From contig JALHTJ010000193.1 of the NCBI GenBank assembly GCA_022865785.1, positions 1 through 33,664 of the forward strand: DNA of 33,664 nt, in the 5' to 3' direction. The stretch is from Candidatus Aminicenantota bacterium. GTDB lineage: Bacteria > Acidobacteriota > Aminicenantia > UBA2199. The stretch's first letter is position 1. Every line of letters begins with the position of its first letter. A program made the translations under genes and the position numbers. Shown here piece after piece: positions 17,301-24,910 of the stretch. The notes under the pieces are model-generated. The model had not been told where the DNA came from and ran no database searches. It saw only the letters and a program-made list of their open reading frames with translations.

Positions 17301-17627
17301 GACACCATAGGCTTCCAGTTCCTTTATCTCGGCAGGGAGAATGACGCCGCCACCGCCCCCGAAGATGAGGACATTACTAATGGCCAGTTCCTTGAAACTG
17401 TCCACGGCATAACGGAAGAATTCATTATGGCCGCCCTGATAGGAGCTGATCAGGATCGCATCGGCATCCTCCTGTAGCGCCACTGTGACAATTTCCTTGA
17501 CTGCATGGTTGTGGCCGAGATGAATGACCTCAATCCCTTTTTTCTGCAGAAGTTTTCTAAAGATGTTAATGGAAACATCATGCCCATCAAACAGGGCAGC
17601 CGCGGTTACGACTCTGATACGATTCAT
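14379..17627 (-). CDS. icmF: Fused isobutyryl-CoA mutase (IcmF)
   Basis: 1082 residues in the order found in IcmF. The B12-binding domain (1-135) has DGHD (D14, cobalt-ligand H16). The MeaB-type GTPase chaperone has P-loop GVTGTGGSGKSS (201-212) and NKFE (344-347). A linker follows, then the mutase barrel (about 545-1082). Two positions set substrate choice: Phe591 (RQFAGEGS) where methylmalonyl-CoA mutase has Tyr, and Gln731 (DQGQNT) where it has Arg. The F/Q pair marks interconversion of isobutyryl-CoA and butyryl-CoA through adenosylcobalamin radicals. The built-in GTPase loads and protects the cofactor. The ATG lies 10 nt after the dehydrogenase stop with no clear ribosome site, suggesting coupled translation. 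With the neighbouring dehydrogenases it links valine-derived isobutyryl-CoA to butyrate-type beta-oxidation. Confidence 0.95.
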   Translation of the reverse strand: MNRIRVVTAAALFDGHDVSINIFRKLLQKKGIEVIHLGHNHAVKEIVTVALQEDADAILISSYQGGHNEFFRYAVDSFKELAISNVLIFGGGGGVILPAEIKELEAYGVEKIYHASDGQKMGINGIIDDVIVRINRKKDSSMDNGLQNIGADQVASLNVSAHLNIAKQITFIENNLQTGSVSAACKKLYAAHDQKKSLVLGVTGTGGSGKSSLIDELINRFLKITSAFHIGVLTIDPTRRVSGGALLGDRIRFNNINDPRVYYRSFATRESRSEITLALPDVIAVLKASGFDLIIVETSGIGQGDSRVVDFCDCSVYVMTSEFGAPSQLDKIDMLEAAEYIVINKFEKAGSEDAFREVARNYLHNHDIKLSPTQSLFELNIPVFGTSSNQFNNHGLNKLFRELLQLVIKKSNHKIAVKENLLALLPTERKFDFGTIAKNRTHYMADIAAAIKKYHLQAREQALIAGRCDSIKQSLELFAEEETKLAMQQKYEELYAQLSLESRQIMDRWEQLKASYSQDILTYKIQKKEMTVELFCQTISGLKIPKVALPGYGHWHDRLLFFFKENLPGYFPFTAGVFPFRRISEDPKRQFAGEGSARRTNSRFHYLTASEPAKRLSVAFDGITLYGEDPALEPDIYGKIGESGVSICTIENMAELFAGFDLVDPLTSVSMTINAPAPIMVAMYFMVAYQRELEKLGPDATAAAKADLKVATFRRLRGTIQADILKEDQGQNTCIFSIDFAMKLIGDVQKYLSENRIENYYSLSISGYHIAEAGANPITQLAFTLANGFTYVEYFLNCGLKIDEFAPNLSFFFSNGMEMEYSVIGRVARKIWAIAIRDIYHGNERSQKLKYHIQTSGRSLHAQEIDFNDIRTTLQALLAFNDNCNSLHTNSYDEAITTPTEESVRRSMAIQMILSNEFGPLKNENPMQGAFIIEELTDLVQEAVLTEFNRLSSRGGVLGAMETQYQRSKIQEESLYYEELKQSGAYPIIGVNKFVNEKQENPYEKMSITRSSKEEKERILSELQCFQEKNREQAQRALEKLREVALGSGNIFAELLDTVQYASLGQITKVLYEVGGQYRRGI

Positions 17628-17637
17628 GGGGTCGCTT

Positions 17638-18777
17638 TTATTTCAAGCAGGCCCCGGCAATGATTGCGCGCATGATCTCGCTTGTGCCTTCATAGATTTC
17701 TGTTATTTTGGCATCGCGCAGGTATCGTTCCACGTCGAATTCTTTGGTATAGCCATAGCCACCATGTATTTGCATGGCTTTGTTGGCACAAAAGGAAGCG
17801 GTTTCAGAGGCCTTCAACTTGGCCATGGCCGCTTCTTTGGAATAATTGACCCCCTTATCTTTAAGCAGCGAAGCCCGGTAAGTCAACAGCCAGGCGGCTT
17901 CATATTCGGTGCACATATCGGCAATCATCCATTGAATCGCCTGGAAATTGGCGATGGGTTGATTGAATTGCTCCCGTTCCTTGGCGTATTTGCAGGCATC
18001 CTCCAATGCAGCCCTGGCGATGCCGAGCGCTTGTGAGGCGATACCCAGCCTGCCTCCATCCAGGGTAATCATGGCGATCTTGAAGCCTTTATTGATTTCA
18101 CCCAGTAAATTCGCCTTGGGGATGGCGCAGTCTTCGAAGATGAGCTCGGCTGTCGAACAGGCGCCGATGCCCAATTTATGTTCCTTCTTGCCAATACTGA
18201 AACCCGGTGTCCCTTTCTCGACAATAAAGGCGCTGATACCTCTCGTCTTTTGCGCCGGCTCGGTCAAAGCCATGATCACCGCCACTTCGGCTTCACAAGC
18301 ATTGGAAATAAAATTCTTGACGCCATTCAATACCCAGTGGTCATTGGCCAGAACAGCGACTGTTTTCAAACCGCCGGCATCGGAACCGGCAGCCGGCTCG
18401 GTCAGCGCGAAACAGCCGATCTTTTCCCCTTTGCACAATGACGGAAGATATTTTTGTTTCTGTTCTTCGCTGCCAAAACGATAGATAGGATCGATACAAA
18501 GCGACGAATGGGCCGAGATGATGACTCCGGTCGACGCGCAATATCGCGAAATCTGCTCGATGGCCAGCATGTAGGATATATAATCCATACCACTGCCGCC
18601 ATATTCTGCCGGATAAGCGATGCCCATCAAGCCAAGCGCGCCTGCTTTTTTGATGATTTCAGCAGGAAAAATCTCCTGGGCCTGGTTCGCCCGGGCCTGG
18701 GGAGCAATTTCTTCTCTGGCAAATTTTTCCACCATTATCTCGACCATTTTTTGCTCTTCGCTCAATAAATAGTTCAA
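17638..18777 (-). CDS. Acyl-CoA dehydrogenase, butyryl-CoA type
   Basis: 379 residues, the standard length for the FAD acyl-CoA dehydrogenase family. Motifs: CFALTEPAAGSDAGG (flavin/substrate contact, about 121-135), the HGGYGYTKEF segment and the catalytic base E363 in EIYEGTSEIMR. It resembles short-chain/butyryl-CoA dehydrogenases, making crotonyl-CoA from butyryl-CoA with an electron-transfer flavoprotein, or the reverse with a bifurcating complex. No etfAB genes are in the window. It starts at TTG 18777, supported by AAGGAGG 5 nt upstream. It is the first gene of the leftward operon with IcmF and the DUF6125-like gene, which supports butyryl-CoA as substrate. Confidence 0.92.
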   Translation of the reverse strand: MNYLLSEEQKMVEIMVEKFAREEIAPQARANQAQEIFPAEIIKKAGALGLMGIAYPAEYGGSGMDYISYMLAIEQISRYCASTGVIISAHSSLCIDPIYRFGSEEQKQKYLPSLCKGEKIGCFALTEPAAGSDAGGLKTVAVLANDHWVLNGVKNFISNACEAEVAVIMALTEPAQKTRGISAFIVEKGTPGFSIGKKEHKLGIGACSTAELIFEDCAIPKANLLGEINKGFKIAMITLDGGRLGIASQALGIARAALEDACKYAKEREQFNQPIANFQAIQWMIADMCTEYEAAWLLTYRASLLKDKGVNYSKEAAMAKLKASETASFCANKAMQIHGGYGYTKEFDVERYLRDAKITEIYEGTSEIMRAIIAGACLK

Positions 18778-18794
18778 GCAGGCCTCCTTAATTT

Positions 18795-18834
18795 GATATT
18801 TTAATATCTAACTATAAAAAATTTTTAATGTCAA
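18795..18834 (-). promoter_or_regulatory. Promoter with palindromic operator candidate for the dehydrogenase-IcmF operon
   Basis: Minus-strand TTGACA (18834-18829), 17 nt, then the weaker TTAGAT (18811-18806). The palindrome gatatt-tt-aatatc (18795-18808) overlaps the -10 and the predicted start point, just ahead of the ribosome site: a plausible repressor site for a fatty-acid regulator. The wider 18778-19017 region is very A+T-rich and must also hold the rightward promoter, which I could not place. Confidence 0.4.
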
Positions 18835-19017
18835 CATAGTGCAATATTTAATAATTCTATATTTTATTGAATTGAATTTGCGCAGAGAAAAATTGCAAAA
18901 AATATATTTTTATTATATTTAATAATCGTGATAAAATTAAATCAGTTATTCAAAGCTGAAATTTCATTGGCAGAAGACTCCTAAAAAAATTCCTTTTTTC
19001 CGGCAGGAGGTGAAAAA

Positions 19018-19785
19018 TTGAATTATGAAATCTTATCCACTGACATCAATGAAGGCGTTGCGACCCTGACCATCAGCCGTCCCAAGGCAATGAATGCCCT
19101 GAACCGGCAGTTCTTTGCCGAGATGAATGCCTGGTTGAGCGAATTTGGTGAGCGCCGGGATATCAAAGTCCTGATCATCACCGGCGCCGGCAATGCCTTT
19201 GTCGCCGGTGCCGATATCGCCGAGTTGAAGGACATGAATCCGGCCCAGGGAAAGGAAATTTCCGCCATAGGGCAACAGACCTTCGCCCGCCTTGAACAGC
19301 TTGACATGCCGGTAATCGCCGCGGTGAACGGCTTTGCCCTTGGTGGTGGTTGCGAGCTGGCCTTGGCCTGCGACATCCGCATTGCCAGCAGCAAAGCCAA
19401 ATTCGGCCAGCCGGAAGTCAATCTCGGCCTGACACCGGGGTTCGCCGGTACCCAGCGCCTGCCGCGGCTGATCGGCTTGGGCAATGCCCTCTATCTGCTG
19501 ATCAGCGGTGAATTGATCGGCGCCGACGAGGCTTTGCGCTTGGGATTGGTACAAAAAGTGGTGGCGCCGGAGCAATTATTGACAGAAGCACTCGAACTGG
19601 CTAGAAAAATCACAACCAAGGGTCCGGCCGCCGTACGCTTGGTAAAAAAAGTGTGCCGCCAGGGATTGGAGCTCGACTTCAAGGCTGGCTGTCTTCTGGA
19701 ATCCAGCGAGTTCAGTTCTCTGTTCGGCAACGAAGGCCTGGAAGGAATGAGTGCCTTCCTGGAGAAGCGTCCGCCAAAATGGTGA
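19018..19785 (+). CDS. Enoyl-CoA hydratase (crotonase family)
   Basis: 255 residues. The oxyanion-hole motifs are AFVAGADIAEL and NGFALGGGCELALACD. The two catalytic glutamates, E113 in GGGCEL and E133 in GQPEVNLGL, are 20 residues apart, as in the rat mitochondrial enzyme (E144/E164), so true hydratase activity (crotonyl-CoA to 3-hydroxybutyryl-CoA) is expected. It starts at TTG 19018 behind a near-perfect AGGAGGTG ribosome site. It is the first gene of the rightward acyl-CoA operon, 41 nt ahead of the hydroxyacyl-CoA dehydrogenase that takes its product. Confidence 0.94.
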   Translation: MNYEILSTDINEGVATLTISRPKAMNALNRQFFAEMNAWLSEFGERRDIKVLIITGAGNAFVAGADIAELKDMNPAQGKEISAIGQQTFARLEQLDMPVIAAVNGFALGGGCELALACDIRIASSKAKFGQPEVNLGLTPGFAGTQRLPRLIGLGNALYLLISGELIGADEALRLGLVQKVVAPEQLLTEALELARKITTKGPAAVRLVKKVCRQGLELDFKAGCLLESSEFSSLFGNEGLEGMSAFLEKRPPKW

Positions 19786-19826
19786 GGCCTGCCGGGCAAT
19801 TATTCTTTATGACATAGGAGAGTGCG

Positions 19827-21176
19827 ATGACTTATACTGAAAGACTGAGAAATGTATCCGTATTGGGTGCCGGCGGAAAAATGGGCAGTGGTATCGTCCT
19901 GCTGACGGCGCTGGAGATGTGTGACCTGAGCCAGAAAGCGGAGAATCGTGCGCAGCCATTCGTCTTGCAAGCCATAGACATTTCCCATGCCGCCCTGGCC
20001 GGGTTGATGCCTTATCTGCAGGTCCAGATCCAAAAAGTAGCCGAAAAGAATATTGTCCGCCTGCGCCAGGTCTATCAGGATCGCGAGGATTTGATCGAAA
20101 ACAGCGACATCATTACCCAATATATCGCTGATGTGTTGAACATCGTCCGTCCTACCACAGCCCTGGAAGCGGCTTATGAATCGACAATGATTTTTGAAGC
20201 GATTGTTGAGAATATAGCAGTCAAAACCAAAGTATTATCGCAAATAAACACGAACAACCTCAATTCCCCTTGGTTCTTCAGCAACACCTCCGCCATCCCC
20301 ATTCACGAACTTGACGAGAAAGCCGGTCTTGGTGGTCGTATTCTCGGTTTCCATTTCTACAATCCACCTGCCGTGCAAAAACTGGTGGAATTGATCAGTG
20401 CCAAAACCACGCAGTCGGAGCTGCTTGACTTCGCCGGCAGCTATGCCAAAAACCTGCGCAAGACCATGGTCCCGGCCAACGATTTTGCCGGCTTCATCGG
20501 AAATGGCCACTTCATGCGCGATTTTCTCTATGCCACCAGCGAAATCGAACGCCTGCAAGCAAAGGCAACCTTCGCCGAAGCCGTATACATGATCAACAGG
20601 GTGAGCCAGGACTTTCTGCTGCGACCGATGGGCATCTTTCAGCTCTGCGATTATGTCGGGCTGGATGTGTGCCAGCTGATCCTGCGTGTCATGAGCCCAT
20701 ATTTTAGCGGCGAAAACCTGCACAGTCCACTGCTCGATGAGTTGATCGCCCAGGGCGTGCGCGGCGGCCAGTTCCCTGACGGCTCGCAAAAAGACGGCTT
20801 TTTCAAATATGAAAAAAACCGGCCCAGTGCCATTTATGATCCCAAGCAAAAGGGCTACCTGTCATTGGCAGATCTGCAATCCCGCTGCGATGACAGCCTG
20901 GGGCCTCTGCCCACGGTATTTCAACCCTGGAAGGCCGTCATCGCCCTTGCCGCTAAAGACACCTTCCTGCAGAGCTATTTCAGCGAATTGCAGCCGCTGA
21001 ACACCCTTGGGGCGCAATTGGCAAAAGCCTATGGCCTGCGCTCCAGAGAGATAGGATTGCAGTTGCTGAGCCAGGGGGTTGCTCAAAAGGAGAATGATGT
21101 CAACGCTGTGCTGACAACCGGTTTTTATCATGCCTATGGTCCGATCAACAACTATTTCTCTGAGGTGAGCAAATGA
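19827..21176 (+). CDS. 3-hydroxyacyl-CoA dehydrogenase, extended form
   Basis: 449 residues. The Rossmann domain starts with VLGAGGKMGSG (12-22). The catalytic pair is H176 (GFHFYNPP) and E188 (KLVELI), 12 residues apart as in the classical enzyme (H158/E170), with SNTSAIPI (152-159) contributing the conserved Ser/Asn. A first helical domain (about 210-305, FAGFIGNGHFMRDF and FQLCDYVGLDVC) matches the usual C-terminal domain. Classical members end near residue 300; here about 145 further residues follow, perhaps a second, degenerate helical domain. The reaction is NAD-dependent 3-hydroxyacyl-CoA to 3-ketoacyl-CoA. TAGGAG precedes the ATG by 6 nt, and the stop overlaps the thiolase start (ATGA). 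Confidence 0.88.
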   Translation: MTYTERLRNVSVLGAGGKMGSGIVLLTALEMCDLSQKAENRAQPFVLQAIDISHAALAGLMPYLQVQIQKVAEKNIVRLRQVYQDREDLIENSDIITQYIADVLNIVRPTTALEAAYESTMIFEAIVENIAVKTKVLSQINTNNLNSPWFFSNTSAIPIHELDEKAGLGGRILGFHFYNPPAVQKLVELISAKTTQSELLDFAGSYAKNLRKTMVPANDFAGFIGNGHFMRDFLYATSEIERLQAKATFAEAVYMINRVSQDFLLRPMGIFQLCDYVGLDVCQLILRVMSPYFSGENLHSPLLDELIAQGVRGGQFPDGSQKDGFFKYEKNRPSAIYDPKQKGYLSLADLQSRCDDSLGPLPTVFQPWKAVIALAAKDTFLQSYFSELQPLNTLGAQLAKAYGLRSREIGLQLLSQGVAQKENDVNAVLTTGFYHAYGPINNYFSEVSK

Positions 21177-22420
21177 AGAAAATGCGCCGAAAAGTATTCA
21201 TGACCGCTGGCTACAATACGATTTCCATGGGCACGGGGCGAAAGGAATTTCATCCCAAAAAAGCCCGCCCCGGACTCGAAGAATATATCAAGGAAGCGGG
21301 ACAGGGAACTTTAAAGATGATCGGCGGTGCTCAGGCTGTCGATGAAGGTGTGATCGGCAATTTTATGGCTGCGCGCTTCAATCATCAAGGTAATTTGGCG
21401 GCCTTGATTCCCACCATCGACGAAGGACTGCGTTGGAAATCGTGCACCCGTGTCGAAGGGGCCTGCGCATCAGGCGGGCTGGCACTGTTGAATGGCATCA
21501 AATCGGTTCTGGCAGAGACCGCCGAGGTGGCATTGACCATCGGCGTCGAGGTGCAGAACACGGTTAAAGCCGTATATGGCGCCGACATCCTGGCCGGTGC
21601 CGGCTGGTACCGGGGCGAACGAAAAACCGGGCATGCTTTTTTTTTCCCGGCCAAATTCAGTGACCGCGCCGGAGTCTATTTCGAGAAATTCGGCCGCGAG
21701 CGCACGCGCCGTGCCTTGGCCCGCTGGTACCGCAATGCCATTGAAAATGCCCGCCTCTGCCCCAGCGCCCAGGAGTATCACAACAAAAGCCTCGATCTGG
21801 AAGCCCTGGCCATGAGCGAACCCAATCCCCGGTCATTTGTTGAGCATCTCAATTTCTATGATTGTTCGAAAGTTTCAGATGGTGCCGCGGCCATTGCCAT
21901 TGTGTCCGAAAGCGGACTGAAGCGCATTGGTTGCAGTACAAAAGAGGCTGTTGAAGTTCTGGGTTGGGCGCAGGTCCAGGCCGACCTGACGGTGCCGATC
22001 ACTGAAGCATTCCGCCTCGAAACAACCGAGCGGGCGGTGCAACAGGCTCTGAAAATGGCCGGAATCACCAGTGCCGACCTGGGGACCGTTGAAGGCCATG
22101 ATTGCTTTACCATAGCCGGCATCATGTCGCTCGAAGCCATTGGGCTCTGCAAACCTGGCGAAGGCCCCGATTTTGTCCTGGCCGGAAACACCTCGCGCCA
22201 GGGCAGCACTCCCTTTAACACTTCCGGCGGCTTGATCGGCTGGGGCCATCCCACCGGCGCAACCGGTGTTCATCAGGCTGTCACCATCTGGGAGCAATTG
22301 ACCGGCAAAGCCGGAGACTGGAAGATAGATATCGCGTCCAAGCGCCCCTATGGCTTGTCGGTGAATATGGGGGGCAACGATAAAACGTTGGTGGCCATTG
22401 TCTACCGCCAGGGGCAGTAG
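21173..22420 (+). CDS. Thiolase family protein, SCP-x type (acetyl-CoA C-acyltransferase)
   Basis: 415 residues. The nucleophile C98 lies in VEGACASGG, and EGHDCFTIAG (H309, C311) and GWGHPTGATG (H359) are the active-site loops of the SCP-x branch. The second Cys of FadA-type thiolases (CxGGGxG at the C-terminus) is absent and reads NMGGNDKTLV, as in SCP-x/archaeal thiolases. It should cleave 3-ketoacyl-CoA or condense two acetyl-CoA. The 4-nt overlap with the dehydrogenase points to a fixed pairing of the last two beta-oxidation steps. Archaeal thiolases of this type channel acetoacetyl-CoA to HMG-CoA synthase, and one is at the left end of the window; the DUF35 bridging protein is not present here. 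Confidence 0.88.
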   Translation: MKKMRRKVFMTAGYNTISMGTGRKEFHPKKARPGLEEYIKEAGQGTLKMIGGAQAVDEGVIGNFMAARFNHQGNLAALIPTIDEGLRWKSCTRVEGACASGGLALLNGIKSVLAETAEVALTIGVEVQNTVKAVYGADILAGAGWYRGERKTGHAFFFPAKFSDRAGVYFEKFGRERTRRALARWYRNAIENARLCPSAQEYHNKSLDLEALAMSEPNPRSFVEHLNFYDCSKVSDGAAAIAIVSESGLKRIGCSTKEAVEVLGWAQVQADLTVPITEAFRLETTERAVQQALKMAGITSADLGTVEGHDCFTIAGIMSLEAIGLCKPGEGPDFVLAGNTSRQGSTPFNTSGGLIGWGHPTGATGVHQAVTIWEQLTGKAGDWKIDIASKRPYGLSVNMGGNDKTLVAIVYRQGQ

Positions 22421-22554
22421 CAGGGGACAAGTGAGTATTTACATCCGGCGGCCAGGATTTTTCTTTGAGTTTCGCCGCTTTCATGTAGTACCATGATTAT
22501 CAGGAATATCCGAATTGCACAGCAATAGGAATTCTTAATAGAGAGGAACCCAAA

Positions 22555-23694
22555 ATGTCCAGTCCATTAACTGTCCTGAATGACGAAGAACAAGCTCTGA
22601 GCGAACTGGTAGCAAAATTCGCCAAGGCCGAGATAGAGCCCCTGCGCATGACCATGGATGAAGAACAGCAGATGGACCCCGACTTGCTGCCAAAGCTATT
22701 TTCCCTGGGGCTGATGGGTATCGAGATCCCTGCCGAGTATGGCGGCAGCGGTTCCAACTTTTTCAATTCTATTATTGTCATCGAGGAGCTCAGCAAAGTC
22801 GATGCGGCTGTGGGCGTATTGGTGGATGTTCAAAACACCGTGGTCAACAGTTGTATCATTCGCTATGGGACCGCCGAGCAAAAGGCAAAGTATCTGCCCT
22901 GGCTGGCTACTGAAAAAGTTGGCTCCTACGCCCTTTCTGAAGCCGATTCGGGTTCCGACGCTTTCGCGCTCAAATGCCGGGCCATGCCCGTGGCTGACGG
23001 CTTCGTCCTCAACGGTGCCAAGCTTTGGATAACCAACGCCCAACAGGCCGAGGTCTTCATCGTCTTTGCAACCGTCGACCCCAAGGCCGGACACAAAGGC
23101 ATCACCGCTTTTTTGATCGACCGCGACAGTTCCGGTTTTTCCATCGGCAAGAAGGAGAACAAGCTCGGCATTCGTGCCAGTTCAACCTGCGAGCTTTGTC
23201 TGGATGATGTGAAGCTCGGCCATGACCAGGTTCTGGGCACTGTCGGCAAGGGTTACAAAATAGCCATCGAAACCCTCAACGAAGGTCGTATCGGCATCGC
23301 CGCCCAGATGCTGGGATTGGCCGAAGGGGCAATGGCGGCAGCTCTGGCTTACAGCAAAGAACGTCAGCAGTTCGGCCGGCCGATCTTCAATTTTCAGGCC
23401 GTCCAGTTCCTCCTGGCAGAGATGGCCAGCCGCATCGAGGCCGCCAGGCTACTGACCTACAATGCCGCCCGCCTCAAGGACCAGGGCTTGCCTTTCATCA
23501 AGGAAGCCGCCATGGCTAAATACTTCACCAGTCAGGTCGCCGAGTGGGTGGCCAGCGAAAGCCTGGAGCTTTTCGGCGGTTATGGCTTCAGCAAGGACTA
23601 CCCGGCCGAGAAATTCTATCGCGATGCCAAGATCGGCAAAATCTACGAAGGTACAAGCTTCATGCAGCTGCAAACGATTGCCAAGCTTCTTTAA
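22555..23694 (+). CDS. Acyl-CoA dehydrogenase, short/branched-chain type
   Basis: 379 residues, FAD family. Motifs: YALSEADSGSDAF (substrate/flavin contact), LFGGYGFSKDYP and catalytic E365 in KIYEGTSFMQLQTIAKLL. The EGTS-MQLQTIAK ending closely recalls the human 2-methylbutyryl/isobutyryl-type enzyme (ACADSB), unlike the EGTSEIMR ending of the other dehydrogenase in this window, so the two probably divide straight and branched substrates. Isobutyryl-CoA would suit the adjacent mutase. GAGGAA lies about 7 nt from the ATG. It follows the thiolase by 134 nt and is probably cotranscribed, although a separate promoter cannot be excluded. No terminator is evident after it. Confidence 0.9.
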   Translation: MSSPLTVLNDEEQALSELVAKFAKAEIEPLRMTMDEEQQMDPDLLPKLFSLGLMGIEIPAEYGGSGSNFFNSIIVIEELSKVDAAVGVLVDVQNTVVNSCIIRYGTAEQKAKYLPWLATEKVGSYALSEADSGSDAFALKCRAMPVADGFVLNGAKLWITNAQQAEVFIVFATVDPKAGHKGITAFLIDRDSSGFSIGKKENKLGIRASSTCELCLDDVKLGHDQVLGTVGKGYKIAIETLNEGRIGIAAQMLGLAEGAMAAALAYSKERQQFGRPIFNFQAVQFLLAEMASRIEAARLLTYNAARLKDQGLPFIKEAAMAKYFTSQVAEWVASESLELFGGYGFSKDYPAEKFYRDAKIGKIYEGTSFMQLQTIAKLL

Positions 23695-23849
23695 GGTGCC
23701 GGACGAGCACTCAGAATAAAGCTTTTCAAGCATGATGAAAAGAAACATGAAGATGGTGACAGAAGAGTTATGTGCTGGAACAAAAGCTGCCAGGCCTGAG
23801 GATCACGGTCCTTTGTATTGGGGCGGCCATAGCGTTTTACTTTTTTGTT

Positions 23850-23877
23850 ACTTGGAGCTTGGCACTTAGAATTTTAC
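23850..23877. repeat. Heptanucleotide-period tract (acttgga type)
   Basis: Four diverged 7-mers, acttgga, gcttggc, acttaga and attttac, lie head to tail at the 3' end of the membrane-protein gene. The last units cross its stop codon (23874). See the other 7-nt tracts between 24.8 and 33.1 kb. Confidence 0.5.
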
Positions 23878-24722
23878 TTGATCTTTGGCGTCGAGCCGCG
23901 GACTTCCTTTGCTGTTTCTATTTTCCCGGTTTGGTAATTCAACTCCGATCCGAGCATGGAATGGGGAATGAGGTAGACCGCTACCATCAGCACCGTCGCG
24001 GCCACGGTCCACCAGCGCCCCTTTTTCCTGAGCAGGTGCGCCGCCAGCCAGAAGAGGGCCACGAACAGGGTCTTGCTGTCAGTCAGGTCGCCGCCCAGGG
24101 GAAAACCGGTCCAGTAGGCGCCGAAGGCGAACTTCTGCACGATGGGGCCAAATATCAGGCCGCCGACCACGGTCACGCCGAGCGTCCAGGCTGTCAGCCG
24201 CGGCCAATTTCCTTCCCGGAGCAGCGCCCCCAGCCCAGCACGGAAGGCGAGCAGCATGCCGGCGAACATCAAGAGGACATGGGAGATCAACAGCCACGAC
24301 GGGACTTCGTTCTTGAAGCGCGCCACCACCGGTCGGCCGCCATTCAGCCAGGAGGGCCCGCCCGGAGCGATGACCTCGATCTTGTAGGTCACCTTGCCCG
24401 CGGCGGGCTGTCCGGGGATCCGGCATTCGAAAAAGCCCTGCTTTTCGCTCATCGGTTCGACCGCCCACGGCTCGCCGGCGATGAGCGGGAAGCGGCGGTG
24501 ATAGAGGCGGAGACGCAGGCCCGCCGCCCGGGCAGCGATGCGCACCGTCAAAGGCTCATGGCTGGTGCCGCTGCGCGGGAGCCTGTATCGTATCTCGGCT
24601 CCGGCGAACTCCTGGGAGCCGCGCAGGGGATAGGTCGGTCCGCTCAGGCGCTGGTATACCGCCAGCAGCAAGGTCAGCACGAAGGCCAGAAGCCACAGCC
24701 ACGGGTGAGTTTTTTTATGCAT
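23874..24722 (-). CDS. Integral membrane protein of unknown function
   Basis: 282 residues starting MHKKTHPWLWLLAFVLTL. The N-terminal helix (7-24) acts as signal or anchor. An extracytoplasmic beta-rich domain (about 30-145, ending in the YKIEVIAPGG stretch) follows. Four further helices are near 148-170 (SWLLISHVLLMFAGMLLAF), 180-200, 220-235 and 243-260, with FGPIVQKFAFGAYWTGFPLG between them and IPHSMLGSEL after the last. His, Trp and Tyr residues at helix ends are conserved-looking, but I know no named family. An upstream in-frame ATG at 24785 would add 21 residues encoded by repeat DNA and is rejected. No good ribosome site is seen. The coding strand is strongly G+C-rich. It stands alone, convergent to the dehydrogenase. 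Confidence 0.72.
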   Translation of the reverse strand: MHKKTHPWLWLLAFVLTLLLAVYQRLSGPTYPLRGSQEFAGAEIRYRLPRSGTSHEPLTVRIAARAAGLRLRLYHRRFPLIAGEPWAVEPMSEKQGFFECRIPGQPAAGKVTYKIEVIAPGGPSWLNGGRPVVARFKNEVPSWLLISHVLLMFAGMLLAFRAGLGALLREGNWPRLTAWTLGVTVVGGLIFGPIVQKFAFGAYWTGFPLGGDLTDSKTLFVALFWLAAHLLRKKGRWWTVAATVLMVAVYLIPHSMLGSELNYQTGKIETAKEVRGSTPKIK

Positions 24723-24778
24723 GGAGCAATTATATTCAGGATACGGAAAAATGCAACCGGTGGTTAAACTATCTATTC

Positions 24779-24806
24779 GTGACACGTGACGCGTAACGCG
24801 TAACGA
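24779..24806. repeat. Heptanucleotide repeat, GTRACGC type (left arm)
   Basis: Four 7-mers: gtgacac, gtgacgc, gtaacgc, gtaacga. The reverse complement of this tract occurs at 25251-25278, so the two bracket a 440-bp repeat-rich spacer. Confidence 0.85.
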
Positions 24807-24844
24807 GAAAGAAATTTCAAAATTCCAACCACCAATTCAAAAAC

Positions 24845-24872
24845 AAGCACCAAGCAGCAATGACCAAATGAC
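24845..24872. repeat. Heptanucleotide-period tract (aagcacc type)
   Basis: Four diverged 7-mers: aagcacc, aagcagc, aatgacc, aaatgac. A different word from the neighbouring tracts but the same period. Confidence 0.55.
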
Positions 24873-24910
24873 CCAAACGAAGATGAACGACGATTACACG
24901 AATAACCAAC

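Noticed and set aside
14379-17627. Methylmalonyl-CoA mutase
   Set aside because: The fused GTPase and B12 domains at the N-terminus and the Phe591/Gln731 pair fit IcmF, not methylmalonyl-CoA mutase (Tyr/Arg).
23722-23742. Terminator after the branched-chain acyl-CoA dehydrogenase
   Set aside because: Arms cttttca/tgaaaag pair over 7 bp but the stem is A+T-rich and no T-run follows.
23772-24767. 331-residue reading frame on the plus strand
   Set aside because: It runs antisense through the membrane-protein gene; its composition (many Arg, Pro, Gln, His) is typical of the reverse strand of G+C-rich coding DNA.
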